From contig NZ_CP139302.1 of the NCBI RefSeq assembly GCF_034092375.1, positions 1,488,001 to 1,552,000 on the forward strand: 64,000 nucleotides of DNA. The letters run 5' to 3'. The stretch comes from Prochlorococcus sp. MIT 1300. Its GTDB lineage: Bacteria > Cyanobacteriota > Cyanobacteriia > PCC-6307 > Cyanobiaceae. The notes under the pieces were generated by a model. That model was not told the DNA's origin. It searched no databases and was given only the letters and a program-made list of their open reading frames with translations. The first letter of the stretch is position 1. Each line of letters starts with the position of its first letter. Positions 41,422 to 58,445 of this stretch are shown in pieces. The translations under genes were made by a program, and so were the position numbers.

Positions 41422-42709
41422 CTTGTTTGTTTGAACGGATATTTACTGACTCAGCATGACTATGTAAACCTTCACTATGAGCAAGTTCTTTGATGGCAGC
41501 TTCTGTTGCTTCTAATGCGTTTTGAGTAAACGTAATTAGTGAGGTAGTTTTTAGGAAAGTTTCTACACCTAAGGCACCACTAAACCTTGCTGTTCCGCAG
41601 GTTGGGAGTGTGTGATTAGGCCCCGCTAAATAATCCCCTGCTGCTTCTGGTGTCCAAGGACCTAGAAAAATTGCACCAGCATTTTTGACCTTTTCTGATA
41701 AAGCCTGAGGACGCTCAACTAATAACTCTAAGTGCTCAGGGGCGAATGCATTACTTAATTCGATGCAGTTTTCCAAGCTCTTACATACAACTATTAAGCC
41801 CCAATCACTTAGAGATGACTTGCATATTTCCGCTCTTGGATGATCTTTTAATTGAGCTTCCAAATGACTTGGGAGGGATTTCGCCAGATTGTCGTCTGTG
41901 GTAAGCAATATCGCCGATGCAAGTGGATCATGTTCAGCTTGTGCAAGTAGGTCAGCGGCAACATGTTCTACTAGCGCTGTATGGTCGGCAATGATGAGGA
42001 CCTCACTTGGGCCTGCAAGTGAGTCGATCCCTACTTGCCCATATACAGATTTTTTAGCAAGGGTGACATAGAGGTTGCCAGGACCACTTATTACATCCAC
42101 TTTTGGTACTGACTCTGTGCCAAAAGCAAGCGCACCAATTGCTTGTGCGCCTCCTATGCGATATACCTCTTCGACCCCTGAGAGGTGAGCCGCTGCCATC
42201 ACTGTTTTATTTAGTGCACCTGTTGCTCCTGCTGGTGAAGTCATCACAAGGCGCTTTACTCCAGCGACCTTGGCTGGTATGGCATTCATAAGAACGGTGC
42301 TTGGATAAGAGGCTCTGCCTCCAGGTACATAGATTCCAGCTTTTTCAACAGGAAGCCATCTGCGAGCTAGTACTTCGCCATGTAATCCTTCATAGCTAAG
42401 ATCTTTAGGCTTTTGGCGCGAATGAAAATCGCTTATTCGGCGATGGGCTAACTGAAGTGCTGACTTGAGTGCTTCAGGTGTTTCTTCCCATGCTTGTTTG
42501 AGGGTTTGGGGGGGGATGCTGATGGGGTCGGGGAGAAACCCATCAAATCGTTGGGTATAGGTTTTGACTGCCTTGTCACCATTAACTCTTACGTTCTCAA
42601 GAATTTCCTCTACGGCTTGTATAGCTTTTCTTTGTGGTTCGCCAGTAGTTCTCCTTGACAGCCTTTTCAGCTGATCCTTAGCAATTGTTTGATCTCTAAT
42701 ACATCTCAT
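41414..42709 (-). CDS. hisD: Histidinol dehydrogenase
   Basis: HisD performs the last two steps of histidine synthesis, oxidising histidinol to histidine with NAD. It has 431 residues from ATG 42709; the frame extends to a TTG at 42760, but that adds residues not usual in the family. The signatures [72 protein letters not shown] and [21 protein letters not shown] include the zinc-binding Gln, His, Asp and His sites. It stands alone, away from other his genes, as is common in cyanobacteria. Confidence 0.96.
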   Translation of the reverse strand: MRCIRDQTIAKDQLKRLSRRTTGEPQRKAIQAVEEILENVRVNGDKAVKTYTQRFDGFLPDPISIPPQTLKQAWEETPEALKSALQLAHRRISDFHSRQKPKDLSYEGLHGEVLARRWLPVEKAGIYVPGGRASYPSTVLMNAIPAKVAGVKRLVMTSPAGATGALNKTVMAAAHLSGVEEVYRIGGAQAIGALAFGTESVPKVDVISGPGNLYVTLAKKSVYGQVGIDSLAGPSEVLIIADHTALVEHVAADLLAQAEHDPLASAILLTTDDNLAKSLPSHLEAQLKDHPRAEICKSSLSDWGLIVVCKSLENCIELSNAFAPEHLELLVERPQALSEKVKNAGAIFLGPWTPEAAGDYLAGPNHTLPTCGTARFSGALGVETFLKTTSLITFTQNALEATEAAIKELAHSEGLHSHAESVNIRSNKQAN

Positions 42710-42884
42710 TAGAGTTGAAATTGGTTTTTGATAGGTGTGACTTCTAGCCAATTTTTGCAACGGCCACTTGTCCTCAAATTAGATCCTTCTAGCTGCAGGT
42801 GGACCATAAATGGAGCTTTTTAGAGGAATCTTGGTTGAGAGAAGAGATGCTGAGTTATTGTGTTGGATTATTGAAATAGCCTAA

Positions 42885-43193
<309 letters not shown>

Positions 43194-43239
43194 TTTTTTC
43201 CCTTCAAGCCTTCTAAAATCAGGGTCATTATCAAATCAA

Positions 43240-44025
43240 GTGTCTTCTTCAACACTTATAGACAGTCACTGTCATATTGTTTTTCGCAATTTTGACGATG
43301 ACTTGGATGAAGTAGCAGAACGGTGGCGTGCAGCTGGTGTTACCGCTCTTTTACATGCTTGTGTTGAGCCTTCTGAAATACCTGCCATTAGATCGTTAGC
43401 TGATCGATTCTCTGAAATGAGATATTCGGTAGGAGTGCATCCATTGGATACAAAGCATTGGAATGTTGATACACAAGAAACCTTGCGAAAGGCTGCAGGG
43501 GAAGATTCTCGCGTTGTTGCTATAGGGGAGCTAGGCCTGGATTTATATAGAGACTCCAATCTTGAAGAACAGTTGAGTGTCCTAAGACCTCAACTGGATT
43601 TGGCAATGGAGTTGGATTTGCCAGTCATTATTCATTGTCGAGATGCCGCGGATCAAATGTTAGAAGAGCTACGAGCGCGTCATAAGAATCATCAATGCCC
43701 TAAAGGTGTAATGCATTGTTGGGGAGGAACCCCTGCAGAGATGGAGGGTTTCCTTGAATTAGGTTTTTATATAAGTTTCAGTGGCACGGTTACTTTCCCT
43801 AAAGCCACAGCAATTCATGATTGTGCTCGAATGGTACCTGATAATCGTTTCTTAGTAGAGACTGATTGCCCCTTTTTGGCCCCTGTCCCTCGAAGAGGCA
43901 AACGAAATGAACCAGCTTTTGTAGAAGCTGTTGCTGCAAAAGTTGCTGAAATTCGTGCTCAGCCCTTTGCCAGTGTCGCTAAATGTACTAGCGAGAATGC
44001 TAGGAGTTTGTTTGCACTTCCTTGA
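43240..44025 (+). CDS. tatD: TatD-family metal-dependent hydrolase
   Basis: TatD proteins are metal-dependent deoxyribonucleases or hydrolases of the amidohydrolase fold. The GTG at 43240 (261 aa) gives the normal family length; a TTG at 43171 would overlap rpsT and add about 23 residues of low quality. The metal ligands are visible: DSHCHI near the N-terminus, SVGVHPLDT, IGELGLDLY with the key Glu, VIIHCRDA, GVMHCWGG and ETDCPFLAPVP. The biological substrate in cyanobacteria is not defined. It lies between rpsT and rpoB. Confidence 0.93.
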   Translation: MSSSTLIDSHCHIVFRNFDDDLDEVAERWRAAGVTALLHACVEPSEIPAIRSLADRFSEMRYSVGVHPLDTKHWNVDTQETLRKAAGEDSRVVAIGELGLDLYRDSNLEEQLSVLRPQLDLAMELDLPVIIHCRDAADQMLEELRARHKNHQCPKGVMHCWGGTPAEMEGFLELGFYISFSGTVTFPKATAIHDCARMVPDNRFLVETDCPFLAPVPRRGKRNEPAFVEAVAAKVAEIRAQPFASVAKCTSENARSLFALP

Positions 44026-44321
44026 TTTGTCAGCATGATTGCTTGATTTTGTCCGGTTAGGTGTAAGATCGTTGTTTGCTGTGGCAAAGACGCAGAACTC
44101 TGTGTCACTGCCTTCAGAAAGAGTCCATTCCAAATCTTGTGCATTGTCGACGTCGGCTGAATTGACCCAATTCCTTTGAGATTCTGAGCACACTAACTAT
44201 GTCCCTTTGCTAGGGCGTAGTTTGTTTTGTTTGTGAATTCCTCAATCGCTTGGTTTCACCAAAAGATGTTCCTCTAGTGGACAAGTAATTCCATCCTCAC
44301 TTCTCAACTGCAGGTCTACGC
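44026..44321. promoter_or_regulatory. Region before rpoB, expected promoter and leader
   Basis: This 296-base stretch holds no convincing gene. It should contain the rpoBC promoter and leader. A 33-codon GTG ORF at 44081-44179 has no protein-like features. No terminator hairpin or obvious operator was picked out. Confidence 0.4.
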
Positions 44322-47300
44322 ATGGGTAGAAGCGCGATTCAGGTCGCCAAGACCGCAACTTATTTGCCCGATTTGGTTGAGGTACAGAGGGCCAGTTTTA
44401 AGTGGTTTTTAGAGAAAGGGTTAATTGAGGAGCTGGAAAGCTTCTCCCCAATAACTGATTACACAGGGAAGCTTGAGCTTCATTTTGTTGGTAGTGAATA
44501 TCGACTCAAGCGACCTAGGCATGATGTAGAGGAGGCTAAGAGGCGAGATGCAACATTTGCATCTCAAATGTATGTGACTTGCCGATTGGTTAACAAGGAA
44601 ACAGGTGAGATTAAAGAACAGGAAGTATTTATAGGTGAGCTGCCCCTCATGACAGAAAGGGGAACATTCATTATTAATGGTGCTGAAAGGGTTATTGTTA
44701 ATCAAATTGTACGTAGTCCAGGAGTTTATTTTAAGGATGAGCAGGATAAAAATGGCCGTAGAACTTATAATGCCAGTGTTATTCCAAATAGAGGTGCTTG
44801 GTTAAAGTTTGAGACTGATAAAAATGATTTACTCCATGTTCGAGTAGATAAAACACGGAAAATAAATGCTCATGTGCTAATGAGAGCAATGGGTCTTTCT
44901 GATAATGATGTAATAGATAAACTGCGACATCCTGAATATTACAAGAAGTCAATTGATGCTGCTAATGATGAGGGGATAAGCTCTGAAGATCAAGCACTTT
45001 TAGAGCTTTATAAGAAATTACGACCTGGCGAACCTCCTTCAGTAAGTGGTGGTCAGCAGCTACTCCAAGCAAGGTTTTTTGATCCAAAACGATATGACTT
45101 GGGCAGGGTTGGCCGTTACAAAATAAACAAAAAACTTCGACTAACTATCCCTGACACGGTTAGAACACTTACTCATGAGGATGTTCTATCGACGCTGGAC
45201 TATTTGATTAACTTAGAATTAGATGTTGGTGGTGCAAGTCTTGATGATATAGATCATTTAGGTAATCGCCGCGTACGATCTGTTGGTGAGTTGCTCCAGA
45301 ACCAGGTCCGTGTTGGGTTAAATCGTTTAGAGAGGATTATTAAAGAAAGAATGACTGTGGGTGAGACAGATTCTCTTACCCCTGCACAATTAGTGAACCC
45401 TAAGCCACTTGTTGCGGCTATCAAGGAGTTTTTTGGGTCTAGCCAATTAAGTCAGTTCATGGATCAGACTAATCCGTTGGCTGAATTAACTCATAAAAGA
45501 CGTATTTCTGCTCTTGGGCCAGGAGGCTTGACAAGAGAGCGTGCAGGATTTGCTGTTAGAGATATTCATCCTTCTCATTACGGCCGTTTATGCCCAATTG
45601 AAACTCCTGAAGGGCCAAATGCGGGATTAATTAATTCATTAGCAACTCATGCAAGAGTAAATCAGTATGGATTTATTGAAACCCCATTTTGGAAAGTTGA
45701 AGATGGTCGAGTAATAAAAGAAGGAGACCCTATTTATCTCTCCGCTGACCTAGAAGATGAATGTCGTGTAGCTCCTGGAGATGTAGCTACAGATTCGGAA
45801 GGCAAGATTCTTGCGGACCTAATACCTGTGAGATATCGCCAGGACTTTGAGAAAGTTCCCCCAGAGCAGGTTGATTATGTGCAGCTTTCTCCTGTGCAAG
45901 TTATTTCTGTTGCAACATCTCTGATTCCTTTCTTAGAGCATGACGATGCAAACAGAGCCTTAATGGGATCCAATATGCAAAGGCAGGCTGTCCCTCTTTT
46001 GCGACCTGAACGACCTTTGGTAGGTACCGGCCTAGAAACTCAGGTCGCGAGAGATTCAGGAATGGTTCCTATTTCTAAAGTTAATGGAACGGTTACTTTT
46101 GTTGATGCAACTGCCATTGTGGTTCGTGATGAAGAGGGGGCTGACCATACCCACTACCTTCAAAAATATCAACGTTCAAATCAGGATACTTGTCTTAATC
46201 AACGTCCAATAGTCCACCAAGGAGATTCAGTAATTGTTGGTCAGGTGCTGGCTGATGGCTCTGCTTGTGAAGGTGGTGAAATAGCCCTTGGCCAAAATGT
46301 TCTCGTGGCATACATGCCTTGGGAAGGATACAACTATGAGGATGCAATTCTTGTAAGTGAGCGACTAGTTAAAGATGATTTGTACACTTCTGTTCATATT
46401 GAAAAGTATGAAATTGAAGCTAGGCAAACTAAATTAGGGCCTGAAGAGATTACACGTGAGATACCAAATATTGCAGAGGAAAGTCTTGGCAACCTAGATG
46501 AATTGGGGATAATTAGAATAGGCGCTTTTGTAGAAAGTGGAGACATACTTGTTGGTAAGGTTACCCCTAAGGGTGAGTCAGATCAGCCACCAGAGGAGAA
46601 GTTGTTGCGTGCAATCTTTGGAGAGAAAGCTCGAGATGTACGAGATAATTCTCTAAGAGTTCCTAGTACTGAAAGAGGAAGAGTTGTTGATGTTCGTATA
46701 TACACAAGAGAGCAAGGTGATGAGTTGCCGCCAGGCGCGAACATGGTTGTTCGTGTATATGTTGCTCAGCGTAGAAAGATACAAGTTGGTGACAAGATGG
46801 CAGGGAGACATGGCAATAAAGGAATCATTAGTCGGATACTTCCGCGGGAGGATATGCCCTATCTGCCAGATGGTACCCCAGTGGATATTGTTTTAAACCC
46901 ACTTGGCGTTCCGAGTCGTATGAACGTCGGCCAGGTCTTTGAATGTTTGATGGGATGGGCGGCAGCAAATCTTCAATGCCGTGTAAAAGTTGTTCCCTTT
47001 GATGAGATGTATGGGGCTGAGAAATCTCAACAGACTGTAGAGGCTTATTTAAAAGAAGCTGCTAAACAACCTGGCAAGGAATGGGTCTACAACCCTGACA
47101 ACCCTGGCAAGCTTCAATTGATAGATGGTCGCTCAGGTGAACCTTTTGATCAGTCAGTAACAGTCGGTTATGCCCAAATTTTGAAGCTTGTTCACTTGGT
47201 AGACGACAAGATTCATGCAAGGTCTACTGGCCCATATTCATTGGTTACCCAACAGCCTCTTGGAGGTAAAGCTCAACAAGGAGGTCAGCGTCTTGGAGAG

Positions 47301-47615
47301 ATGGAAGTTTGGGCGCTTGAAGCCTATGGAGCAGCTTATACATTGCAAGAGCTCCTTACGGTTAAATCCGATGACATGCAAGGCAGGAATGAGGCACTGA
47401 ATGCAATAGTCAAGGGCAAGCCAATACCTAGGCCTGGAACTCCAGAGTCCTTCAAGGTTTTGATGAGAGAGCTTCAGTCCTTAGGCTTGGATATCGCTGT
47501 ATATACAGATGAAGGTAAGGAAGTTGATCTTATGCAGGATGTTAATCCTCGTAGGAGTACACCTAGTAGACCTACATATGAGTCCTTAGGAGTCACGGAT
47601 TATGACGATGATTAA
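44322..47615 (+). CDS. rpoB: DNA-directed RNA polymerase subunit beta
   Basis: RpoB is one half of the catalytic centre of RNA polymerase. The 1097 residues are close to the usual cyanobacterial length and shorter than in E. coli, as lineage-specific inserts are absent. Key regions are [43 protein letters not shown] (the rifampicin and fork region), [30 protein letters not shown]-type (here [17 protein letters not shown]), and the end switch region. No unusual change in the rifampicin-binding stretch was noticed. It is followed by rpoC1 after 47 bases. Confidence 0.99.
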   Translation: MGRSAIQVAKTATYLPDLVEVQRASFKWFLEKGLIEELESFSPITDYTGKLELHFVGSEYRLKRPRHDVEEAKRRDATFASQMYVTCRLVNKETGEIKEQEVFIGELPLMTERGTFIINGAERVIVNQIVRSPGVYFKDEQDKNGRRTYNASVIPNRGAWLKFETDKNDLLHVRVDKTRKINAHVLMRAMGLSDNDVIDKLRHPEYYKKSIDAANDEGISSEDQALLELYKKLRPGEPPSVSGGQQLLQARFFDPKRYDLGRVGRYKINKKLRLTIPDTVRTLTHEDVLSTLDYLINLELDVGGASLDDIDHLGNRRVRSVGELLQNQVRVGLNRLERIIKERMTVGETDSLTPAQLVNPKPLVAAIKEFFGSSQLSQFMDQTNPLAELTHKRRISALGPGGLTRERAGFAVRDIHPSHYGRLCPIETPEGPNAGLINSLATHARVNQYGFIETPFWKVEDGRVIKEGDPIYLSADLEDECRVAPGDVATDSEGKILADLIPVRYRQDFEKVPPEQVDYVQLSPVQVISVATSLIPFLEHDDANRALMGSNMQRQAVPLLRPERPLVGTGLETQVARDSGMVPISKVNGTVTFVDATAIVVRDEEGADHTHYLQKYQRSNQDTCLNQRPIVHQGDSVIVGQVLADGSACEGGEIALGQNVLVAYMPWEGYNYEDAILVSERLVKDDLYTSVHIEKYEIEARQTKLGPEEITREIPNIAEESLGNLDELGIIRIGAFVESGDILVGKVTPKGESDQPPEEKLLRAIFGEKARDVRDNSLRVPSTERGRVVDVRIYTREQGDELPPGANMVVRVYVAQRRKIQVGDKMAGRHGNKGIISRILPREDMPYLPDGTPVDIVLNPLGVPSRMNVGQVFECLMGWAAANLQCRVKVVPFDEMYGAEKSQQTVEAYLKEAAKQPGKEWVYNPDNPGKLQLIDGRSGEPFDQSVTVGYAQILKLVHLVDDKIHARSTGPYSLVTQQPLGGKAQQGGQRLGEMEVWALEAYGAAYTLQELLTVKSDDMQGRNEALNAIVKGKPIPRPGTPESFKVLMRELQSLGLDIAVYTDEGKEVDLMQDVNPRRSTPSRPTYESLGVTDYDDD

Positions 47616-47662
47616 TCATTTGATGTAACCATTTTTGTTCTAACTTTATCTACTAACTGGCT

Positions 47663-49567
47663 ATGACTAACAGCAACTTACGTACCGAAAACCACTTTGA
47701 TTACGTCAAGATAACCCTTGCTTCTCCAGACCGTGTAATGGAGTGGGGGCAAAGGACATTGCCTAATGGTCAGGTTGTAGGTGAAGTTACTAAGCCTGAA
47801 ACTATTAATTACCGCACACTGAAGCCAGAGATGGATGGCTTATTTTGCGAAAAGATCTTTGGTCCGTCTAAGGATTGGGAGTGTCATTGTGGTAAATACA
47901 AACGTGTTAGGCATCGTGGAATTGTTTGTGAGCGTTGTGGCGTTGAAGTTACTGAAAGTAGAGTACGCAGGCACCGTATGGGGTTCATTAAACTTGCGGC
48001 CCCTGTCTCACATGTTTGGTATCTAAAGGGTATCCCAAGTTATGTTGCTATTTTGCTTGATATGCCCTTAAGGGATGTTGAGCAAATTGTTTATTTTAAT
48101 TGTTATGTTGTTCTTGATGCAGGAGACCATCAAGACCTGAAGTACAAACAGTTGCTAACAGAGGATGAATGGCTTGAGATAGAAGATGAGATATATGCAG
48201 AAGATTCAACTATAGAAAATGAGCCTATAGTTGGTATTGGTGCAGAGGCTTTAAAACAATTATTGGAAGACTTGGAGTTGCCAAAAGTCGCAGAAGAATT
48301 ACGTGAGGAGATCGCAGGTAGTAAAGGGCAGAAAAGGGCCAAGCTGATTAAGCGCCTTAGGGTTATTGATAATTTTATTGCTACTAATGCAAATCCAGAA
48401 TGGATGGTATTAGATGCAATACCAGTCATACCTCCAGATCTGCGCCCTATGGTGCAACTTGATGGAGGTAGATTTGCTACTTCTGACTTGAATGATTTAT
48501 ATAGAAGAGTAATTAATAGGAACAATCGTTTAGCTAGACTTCAAGAAATTCTTGCCCCTGAAATTATTGTTCGTAATGAAAAGAGAATGCTTCAAGAGGC
48601 AGTTGATGCCTTAATTGATAATGGACGGCGTGGGCGGACTGTTGTTGGGGCTAATAACCGACCTTTGAAATCTTTAAGTGACATTATTGAGGGCAAACAG
48701 GGGCGATTTAGACAGAATTTGCTTGGGAAGAGGGTCGATTACTCAGGACGCTCTGTGATAGTTGTTGGGCCAAAATTAAAAATGCATCAGTGTGGTTTAC
48801 CAAAGGAAATGGCAATTGAATTATTTCAGCCATTTGTAATTCATCGCCTTATTCGTCAAAACATAGTTAACAACATTAAAGCAGCTAAGAAATTGATTCA
48901 GCGGGCTGATGATGAAGTTATGCAGGTCTTGCAGGAGGTGATTGAGGGTCACCCAATACTTTTGAATAGGGCCCCTACCTTGCACCGTTTAGGTATTCAG
49001 GCTTTTGAGCCAAAACTTGTAGACGGTAGAGCAATTCAATTACATCCACTAGTTTGCCCAGCTTTTAACGCAGATTTTGATGGAGACCAAATGGCCGTCC
49101 ATGTACCTCTGGCTATAGAAGCTCAGACTGAGGCGAGAATGTTGATGTTGGCGAGTAATAACATCCTTTCCCCAGCTACTGGTGATCCAATTATTACTCC
49201 TTCCCAGGATATGGTTCTTGGCTCTTATTATTTGACTGCTTTAAAGCCTGGTGCTCCTCAACCAGAATTTGGAGATAGATCTAAAACCTTTGCGAGTCTT
49301 GAGGATGCCATTAAAGCTTTTGAGGATAAAAGAGTTCATCTTCATGATTGGGTTTGGGTCCGTTTCAGCGGTGAAGTAGAAGACGAGGATGAGTCTGAAG
49401 TTCCAATTAAGGCTGAGAAACTTTCAGATGGAACTCGCTTTGAGCAATGGACGTATAGGAGAGATCGACTAGATGAGGAAGGAGCTTTGATAAGCCGCTA
49501 CATTCTCACAACTGTTGGGAGAATCGTGATGAACCACACCATTATGGATGCTGTGGCAGTTACATAA
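47663..49567 (+). CDS. rpoC1: RNA polymerase subunit gamma (RpoC1, N-terminal part of beta')
   Basis: Cyanobacteria and plastids split beta' in two, and this is the gamma subunit of 634 residues. The zinc-binding site [43 protein letters not shown], the switch region [16 protein letters not shown] and the catalytic [15 protein letters not shown], whose three aspartates hold the active-site magnesium, are all present. It lies between rpoB and rpoC2, which supplies the rest of beta'. Confidence 0.99.
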   Translation: MTNSNLRTENHFDYVKITLASPDRVMEWGQRTLPNGQVVGEVTKPETINYRTLKPEMDGLFCEKIFGPSKDWECHCGKYKRVRHRGIVCERCGVEVTESRVRRHRMGFIKLAAPVSHVWYLKGIPSYVAILLDMPLRDVEQIVYFNCYVVLDAGDHQDLKYKQLLTEDEWLEIEDEIYAEDSTIENEPIVGIGAEALKQLLEDLELPKVAEELREEIAGSKGQKRAKLIKRLRVIDNFIATNANPEWMVLDAIPVIPPDLRPMVQLDGGRFATSDLNDLYRRVINRNNRLARLQEILAPEIIVRNEKRMLQEAVDALIDNGRRGRTVVGANNRPLKSLSDIIEGKQGRFRQNLLGKRVDYSGRSVIVVGPKLKMHQCGLPKEMAIELFQPFVIHRLIRQNIVNNIKAAKKLIQRADDEVMQVLQEVIEGHPILLNRAPTLHRLGIQAFEPKLVDGRAIQLHPLVCPAFNADFDGDQMAVHVPLAIEAQTEARMLMLASNNILSPATGDPIITPSQDMVLGSYYLTALKPGAPQPEFGDRSKTFASLEDAIKAFEDKRVHLHDWVWVRFSGEVEDEDESEVPIKAEKLSDGTRFEQWTYRRDRLDEEGALISRYILTTVGRIVMNHTIMDAVAVT

Positions 49568-49592
49568 CTAACTTCTATAGATTCACACTTAA

Positions 49593-53753
<4,161 letters not shown>

Positions 53754-53812
53754 TTGGGTGAATTCATCCTCATTCATTTGCTGTTCATTGGTTTAATTTC
53801 TCTCTCTACTAA

Positions 53813-55025
<1,213 letters not shown>

Positions 55026-55038
<13 letters not shown>

Positions 55039-56345
55039 TAATTAGTAGAATCTCGTTTGGGGTCAAATGCACCTCTTGGAATAGCTTCTTTCCATGGTGT
55101 TACGATTGTCATTAAGAGAAAAGATGGTACCGCAGTAGCCATACTTAGAGCAAAAAAACTACTCCAACCAATTTGATTTGCTACAAAGCCTCCAGGTGTT
55201 GATAGTAGAGATCTGCTAAGAGCATAGATACCTGACAAAAGGGCATATTGGGAAGCTGAGAATCTCGGATTGCATAAACTCATAAGGAGAGCCAGGAAGG
55301 CACTGACCATCATTCCGCTACAGAAGTTTTCGACGGTAACTGCGATTAGAAGCCTTTGAATAGTCCCCCCAAAATGGGCAAGTGCCCAATATGCAAGGTT
55401 GCTTATTGCGCCTACTATTCCATAAATCCAAAGAGCCTTATTTAGGCCTAGTTTGCTAAAGAAAATTCCGCCAGTTGCAGTGCCTAACATTGTGGCTGCT
55501 ATCCCCCAGCCTCCTTGGATTGCGCCTATGAGTTCTGGTGTGAAACCAGCTTGAATAAGGAATGGCACTGACATAAGACTGAGTAATCCATCGGGCCAGC
55601 GATATAGCAATACAAGAGTTAATAATTGTATGGCTTTACGTTTTCCAGTGCGTCCAACAAATTCATATGCAGGGCCTAAAACTGCCTCTCTTAAGGTAGG
55701 AAGAGAGTTCTCTATTTGGGTTAGCTTTGGTGCTAATAGAGTGAAGGGTGAGATCGCTAACATAAGTATTCCCGCTAGTAGAAATGCAATTCGCCATCCA
55801 AATATTCCAGCAATAAAAAAGCCTCCTGCACCAATGAACAGCATTGCCAGGCGATATCCCAGACTTGCTGCTGCAGCACCTCCTCCTCTTTCTTTTTCTG
55901 GCAATAAGTCTGTTCGGTAGGCATCTACAACAACATCTTGTGAGGCACTAAGTATTGCTACTAATAAGGCGGCTAAGCCTACTAAAAATAGATGAAAAGG
56001 TTCTTCGTTGGGTTTAAGGCTAAGGAATGCAATTAGATTGATCCCTATCAATATTTGAAGTATTGCTATCCAGCCTCTACGCCTATCTGGCCATGGAATT
56101 GCCCACTTGTCCATTAAGGGGGCCCAGAAAAGTTTGAGAGTGTATGGAAGTTCAATTAGCCCTAACAGTCCAATCATCTCAATAGGGATTCCAAGAGCAG
56201 TTAGCCAGCCTTGAAGGAGCTTGCTAATCGTCATTAACGGCAATCCGCTTGCGAAACCTTCAATGCCGACTGTGAGTGTTCTGACAGCCTGGCCTGCCTG
56301 AGGAGAAAATTTTGATTTGAGGTTTTGAAATCTTTTGCGCATCAT
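55026..56345 (-). CDS. AmpG-like MFS transporter
   Basis: A 439-residue protein with about 12 membrane segments in the MFS layout. The opening [52 protein letters not shown] matches the AmpG family, which imports muropeptides for cell-wall recycling in gram-negative bacteria; [11 protein letters not shown] is the usual loop between helices 2 and 3. The transported compound in cyanobacteria has not been shown. Its end overlaps rlmN by 13 bases and it is divergent from the 41-codon gene at 56384. Confidence 0.86.
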
Positions 56346-56383
56346 TAGTGTTAGGAACAGAACAGAATGTCCAAAAAATTGCT

Positions 56384-56509
56384 GTGTCTTTCTTCCGTTC
56401 CACTTTGCTCCCTTTAATTATCGTTCTTATCTTTGGGTTGGCATTTATTGCCGTTAGTGCCCGTATTTGGCTGCCGGGTGACATGATTGCTCCGGCTCCA
56501 ATTGGTTGA
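56384..56509 (+). CDS. Small membrane peptide, 41 aa
   Basis: A short ORF beginning GTG 56384. The 41-residue product has a basic start (SFFRS), one hydrophobic helix (TLLPLIIVLIFGLAFIAVSA) and a short C-terminal tail ending GDMIAPAPIG. It sits in the gap between the divergent AmpG-like gene and the HEAT-repeat gene, 33 bases before the latter. No family was recognised, and no clear ribosome-binding site was seen, so it could be a chance ORF; the single neat helix argues for a real peptide. Confidence 0.45.
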   Translation: MSFFRSTLLPLIIVLIFGLAFIAVSARIWLPGDMIAPAPIG

Positions 56510-56542
56510 GATCACTCCACAAAAGCCTTTACGATCTACCGC

Positions 56543-57355
56543 ATGACAGATGCTTCAGATCAGATAACAGATGAGGGTTTGGTCAATTTGGCCATTGATC
56601 CAGATGTCTTGGCACAAGAGTTGGCTGCTGAACTTCTTGGAGACCCATTAGATGAAATTGACCCTGAAAGTGCAGGCCCTAATGCGTTAAGCGTCGCACG
56701 CGAGTGTGAATTGGGTTTGGATTGGCTGCAAAAAGGACATCAAGAGCGCAGACTTCAAGGACTACGTGTTTTTTGTGAGCACCGGGATCCACGAGCTCTT
56801 CCTCTTCTTATCCCTTTATTGCGTGAGCCTTGCCCTGTGGAGCGGATGAGTGCTGTTTATGCATTGGGTAGAAATCCTTGCCCTAGAGCTGTTGAAATTT
56901 TGGTTCAGTTATTGAAAACAGATGGTAATGCTTATGTTCGTAAAGCTACGGCTTGGAGTCTGGGAAATTATCCAGATGCCTCTGTCTTGCAGCCACTAGT
57001 AGATGCTCTTCAGCATGATGTTGCTGCAGTGAGGCTTTGGGCAGCTGGCTCGTTAGCAGAAGTAGGAGGTAATTCATTGAAGAATGCAGAATCCGCAGCA
57101 GATCAGTTGTTAATCAGTCTAAGAATTGACAGTGAACCTTTGGTTAGGAGTAATTGTATTTGGGCTCTTGGTCGTCTACATGACAAGTTGCCTGAGAGTT
57201 TGAGGGCTCAGATGGTGGATGTTTTTTTTAATGTTTTGTTGAATGATCTAGAAGCATCTGTACGTGATGAGGCGAGCATCGCGTTAGAGCAATTAGAGAA
57301 CCCACAAGTCATAGCAAGGCTTAAGGGGCTGATCGATGAAGGACTTTTGGTTTGA
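56543..57355 (+). CDS. HEAT-repeat / PBS-lyase-repeat protein
   Basis: A 270-residue helical repeat protein. From about residue 55 there are repeats of 30 or so residues with the pattern DPRALPLLIPLLREPCPVERMSAVYALGR, then AVEILVQLLKTDGNAYVRKATAWSLG, VRLWAAGSLAEVG and VRSNCIWALGRL. Related proteins include phycobilin lyases (CpcE/F) and scaffold proteins; phycobilin lyase function is not implied. Its last bases lie just before DUF2997, and it seems to open the run of genes to the aldo/keto reductase. No membrane segment. Confidence 0.88.
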   Translation: MTDASDQITDEGLVNLAIDPDVLAQELAAELLGDPLDEIDPESAGPNALSVARECELGLDWLQKGHQERRLQGLRVFCEHRDPRALPLLIPLLREPCPVERMSAVYALGRNPCPRAVEILVQLLKTDGNAYVRKATAWSLGNYPDASVLQPLVDALQHDVAAVRLWAAGSLAEVGGNSLKNAESAADQLLISLRIDSEPLVRSNCIWALGRLHDKLPESLRAQMVDVFFNVLLNDLEASVRDEASIALEQLENPQVIARLKGLIDEGLLV

Positions 57356-57444
57356 GAGGTTTTTTCAAAACACAGCCTTGTTACAACAGTCGCAAAATTT
57401 TGGTCAGAGTTTCTATAACATCATGGTCTTTGAAAGACAGATGC

Positions 57445-57648
57445 ATGCCACAACGCACTCTGCGATTCCGCATTCGACAGGATGGTCGGGTTGAAGAGAG
57501 CGTTGAGGGAGTGATCGGTGAGGACTGTAATCAGCTCACTGAAAAGCTTGAGGCCGCTTTGGGCTCAGTTGAGCACAGAGAACGGACCTCAGAGTCTTAC
57601 CTCCGTCCCCAGGACCAGGCACAGTCCATCCCTGCAGAAATCCTCTGA
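57445..57648 (+). CDS. DUF2997 family protein
   Basis: A small 67-residue protein of the DUF2997 family. The start is ATG 57445, giving MPQRTLRFRIRQDGRVEESVEGV; the frame stays open upstream to 57352, but those residues do not fit. Family members are beta-rich (RFRIRQDGRVEESV) and usually sit beside DUF1257. Its TGA overlaps the next ATG (TGATG), so it is translationally coupled to Ycf35. Function unknown. Confidence 0.85.
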   Translation: MPQRTLRFRIRQDGRVEESVEGVIGEDCNQLTEKLEAALGSVEHRERTSESYLRPQDQAQSIPAEIL

Positions 57649-58043
57649 TGTCCCACTTCAGCACACTAAAAACCCAACTGCGAAAGCTCGAACCGCTTGT
57701 ACAGGCCTTACAGGAGTTAGGGCATGTTCCAAACTTAGGCGAGCATATAATTCGTGGTTACCGTGGCCAGACTGTTAAGGCCGAGCTGGCAGTTCAAATG
57801 GCCAATGATGGTGGTGATATTGGTTTTCGATGGAATCCCTCCACAGAGTCGTATGAATTGGTTGCTGACTTGGACTTGTGGAAACATACGGTCCCAGTAG
57901 AGCGCTTTTTGGCACAATTAACTCAGCGTTATGCACTCAATACTGTTCTTGCAGCAACCGCACAAGAGGGTTTTGAGGTCTCAAAGCAAAGTAGCAACAT
58001 CGATGGCTCTATTGAATTGGTCGTAACCCGTTGGGACCCCTGA
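57648..58043 (+). CDS. ycf35: Ycf35 (DUF1257) protein
   Basis: A 131-residue protein of the Ycf35 family, kept in red-algal plastids and cyanobacteria without an established function. Recognisable parts are MSHFSTLKTQLRKLEPLVQALQELG, the middle RGYRGQTVKAELAVQM and the C-terminal NTVLAATAQEGFEVSKQ. No signal or membrane segment is seen. It overlaps DUF2997 at its start and the ferredoxin at its end (13 bases), so the three are one translational unit. Confidence 0.9.
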   Translation: MSHFSTLKTQLRKLEPLVQALQELGHVPNLGEHIIRGYRGQTVKAELAVQMANDGGDIGFRWNPSTESYELVADLDLWKHTVPVERFLAQLTQRYALNTVLAATAQEGFEVSKQSSNIDGSIELVVTRWDP

Positions 58044-58438
58044 CTCGGGAATCCGATCCATCAAAGGCGTTTTTAGCCAATTCTCAAAGTGAATTTTCAC
58101 GTAATGGCTTTGAACCGTGCTTGGGTGGAAAATTGCGCGAAAAGGCTGTTTGGGTCGACGAATCAGCTTGTATAGGATGTCGTTATTGTGCTCATGTTGC
58201 TACCAACACTTTTGTGATAGAGAGTGATTTGGGGCGTTCAAGGGCAGTTCGGCAAGATGGAGACAGTTCAGAGCGAATCCAGGAAGCTATAGATACATGC
58301 CCTGTTGACTGTATTCATTGGGTTCAGTTCGAAGAACTTGCAGATTTACGTTTGCAGTTAGATCAACTTGACTTACATCCTCTTGGGACGTTGCCCAGGG
58401 TGCCTAAAAGACTTAAGCCTCGAAAAAAAAATCAATAA
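58031..58438 (+). CDS. 4Fe-4S ferredoxin of the Ycf35 cluster
   Basis: A small ferredoxin of 135 residues. Cysteines 47, 50 and 53 (CIGCRYC) and Cys90 (TCPVDC) form the 4Fe-4S site; the usual second cluster is not evident. An N-terminal 40 residues without a signal peptide precede it, and the C-terminus is basic (PKRLKPRKKN). The TTG start at 58031 overlaps the end of ycf35. It resembles, from memory, the ferredoxin found beside ycf35 in other Prochlorococcus genomes. Its redox partner is not known. Confidence 0.88.
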   Translation: MGPLTRESDPSKAFLANSQSEFSRNGFEPCLGGKLREKAVWVDESACIGCRYCAHVATNTFVIESDLGRSRAVRQDGDSSERIQEAIDTCPVDCIHWVQFEELADLRLQLDQLDLHPLGTLPRVPKRLKPRKKNQ

Positions 58439-58445
58439 TTTTAGT

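Noticed and set aside
44081-44179. 33-codon GTG ORF before rpoB
   Set aside because: Polar, featureless product in an expected promoter/leader region; not enough support.
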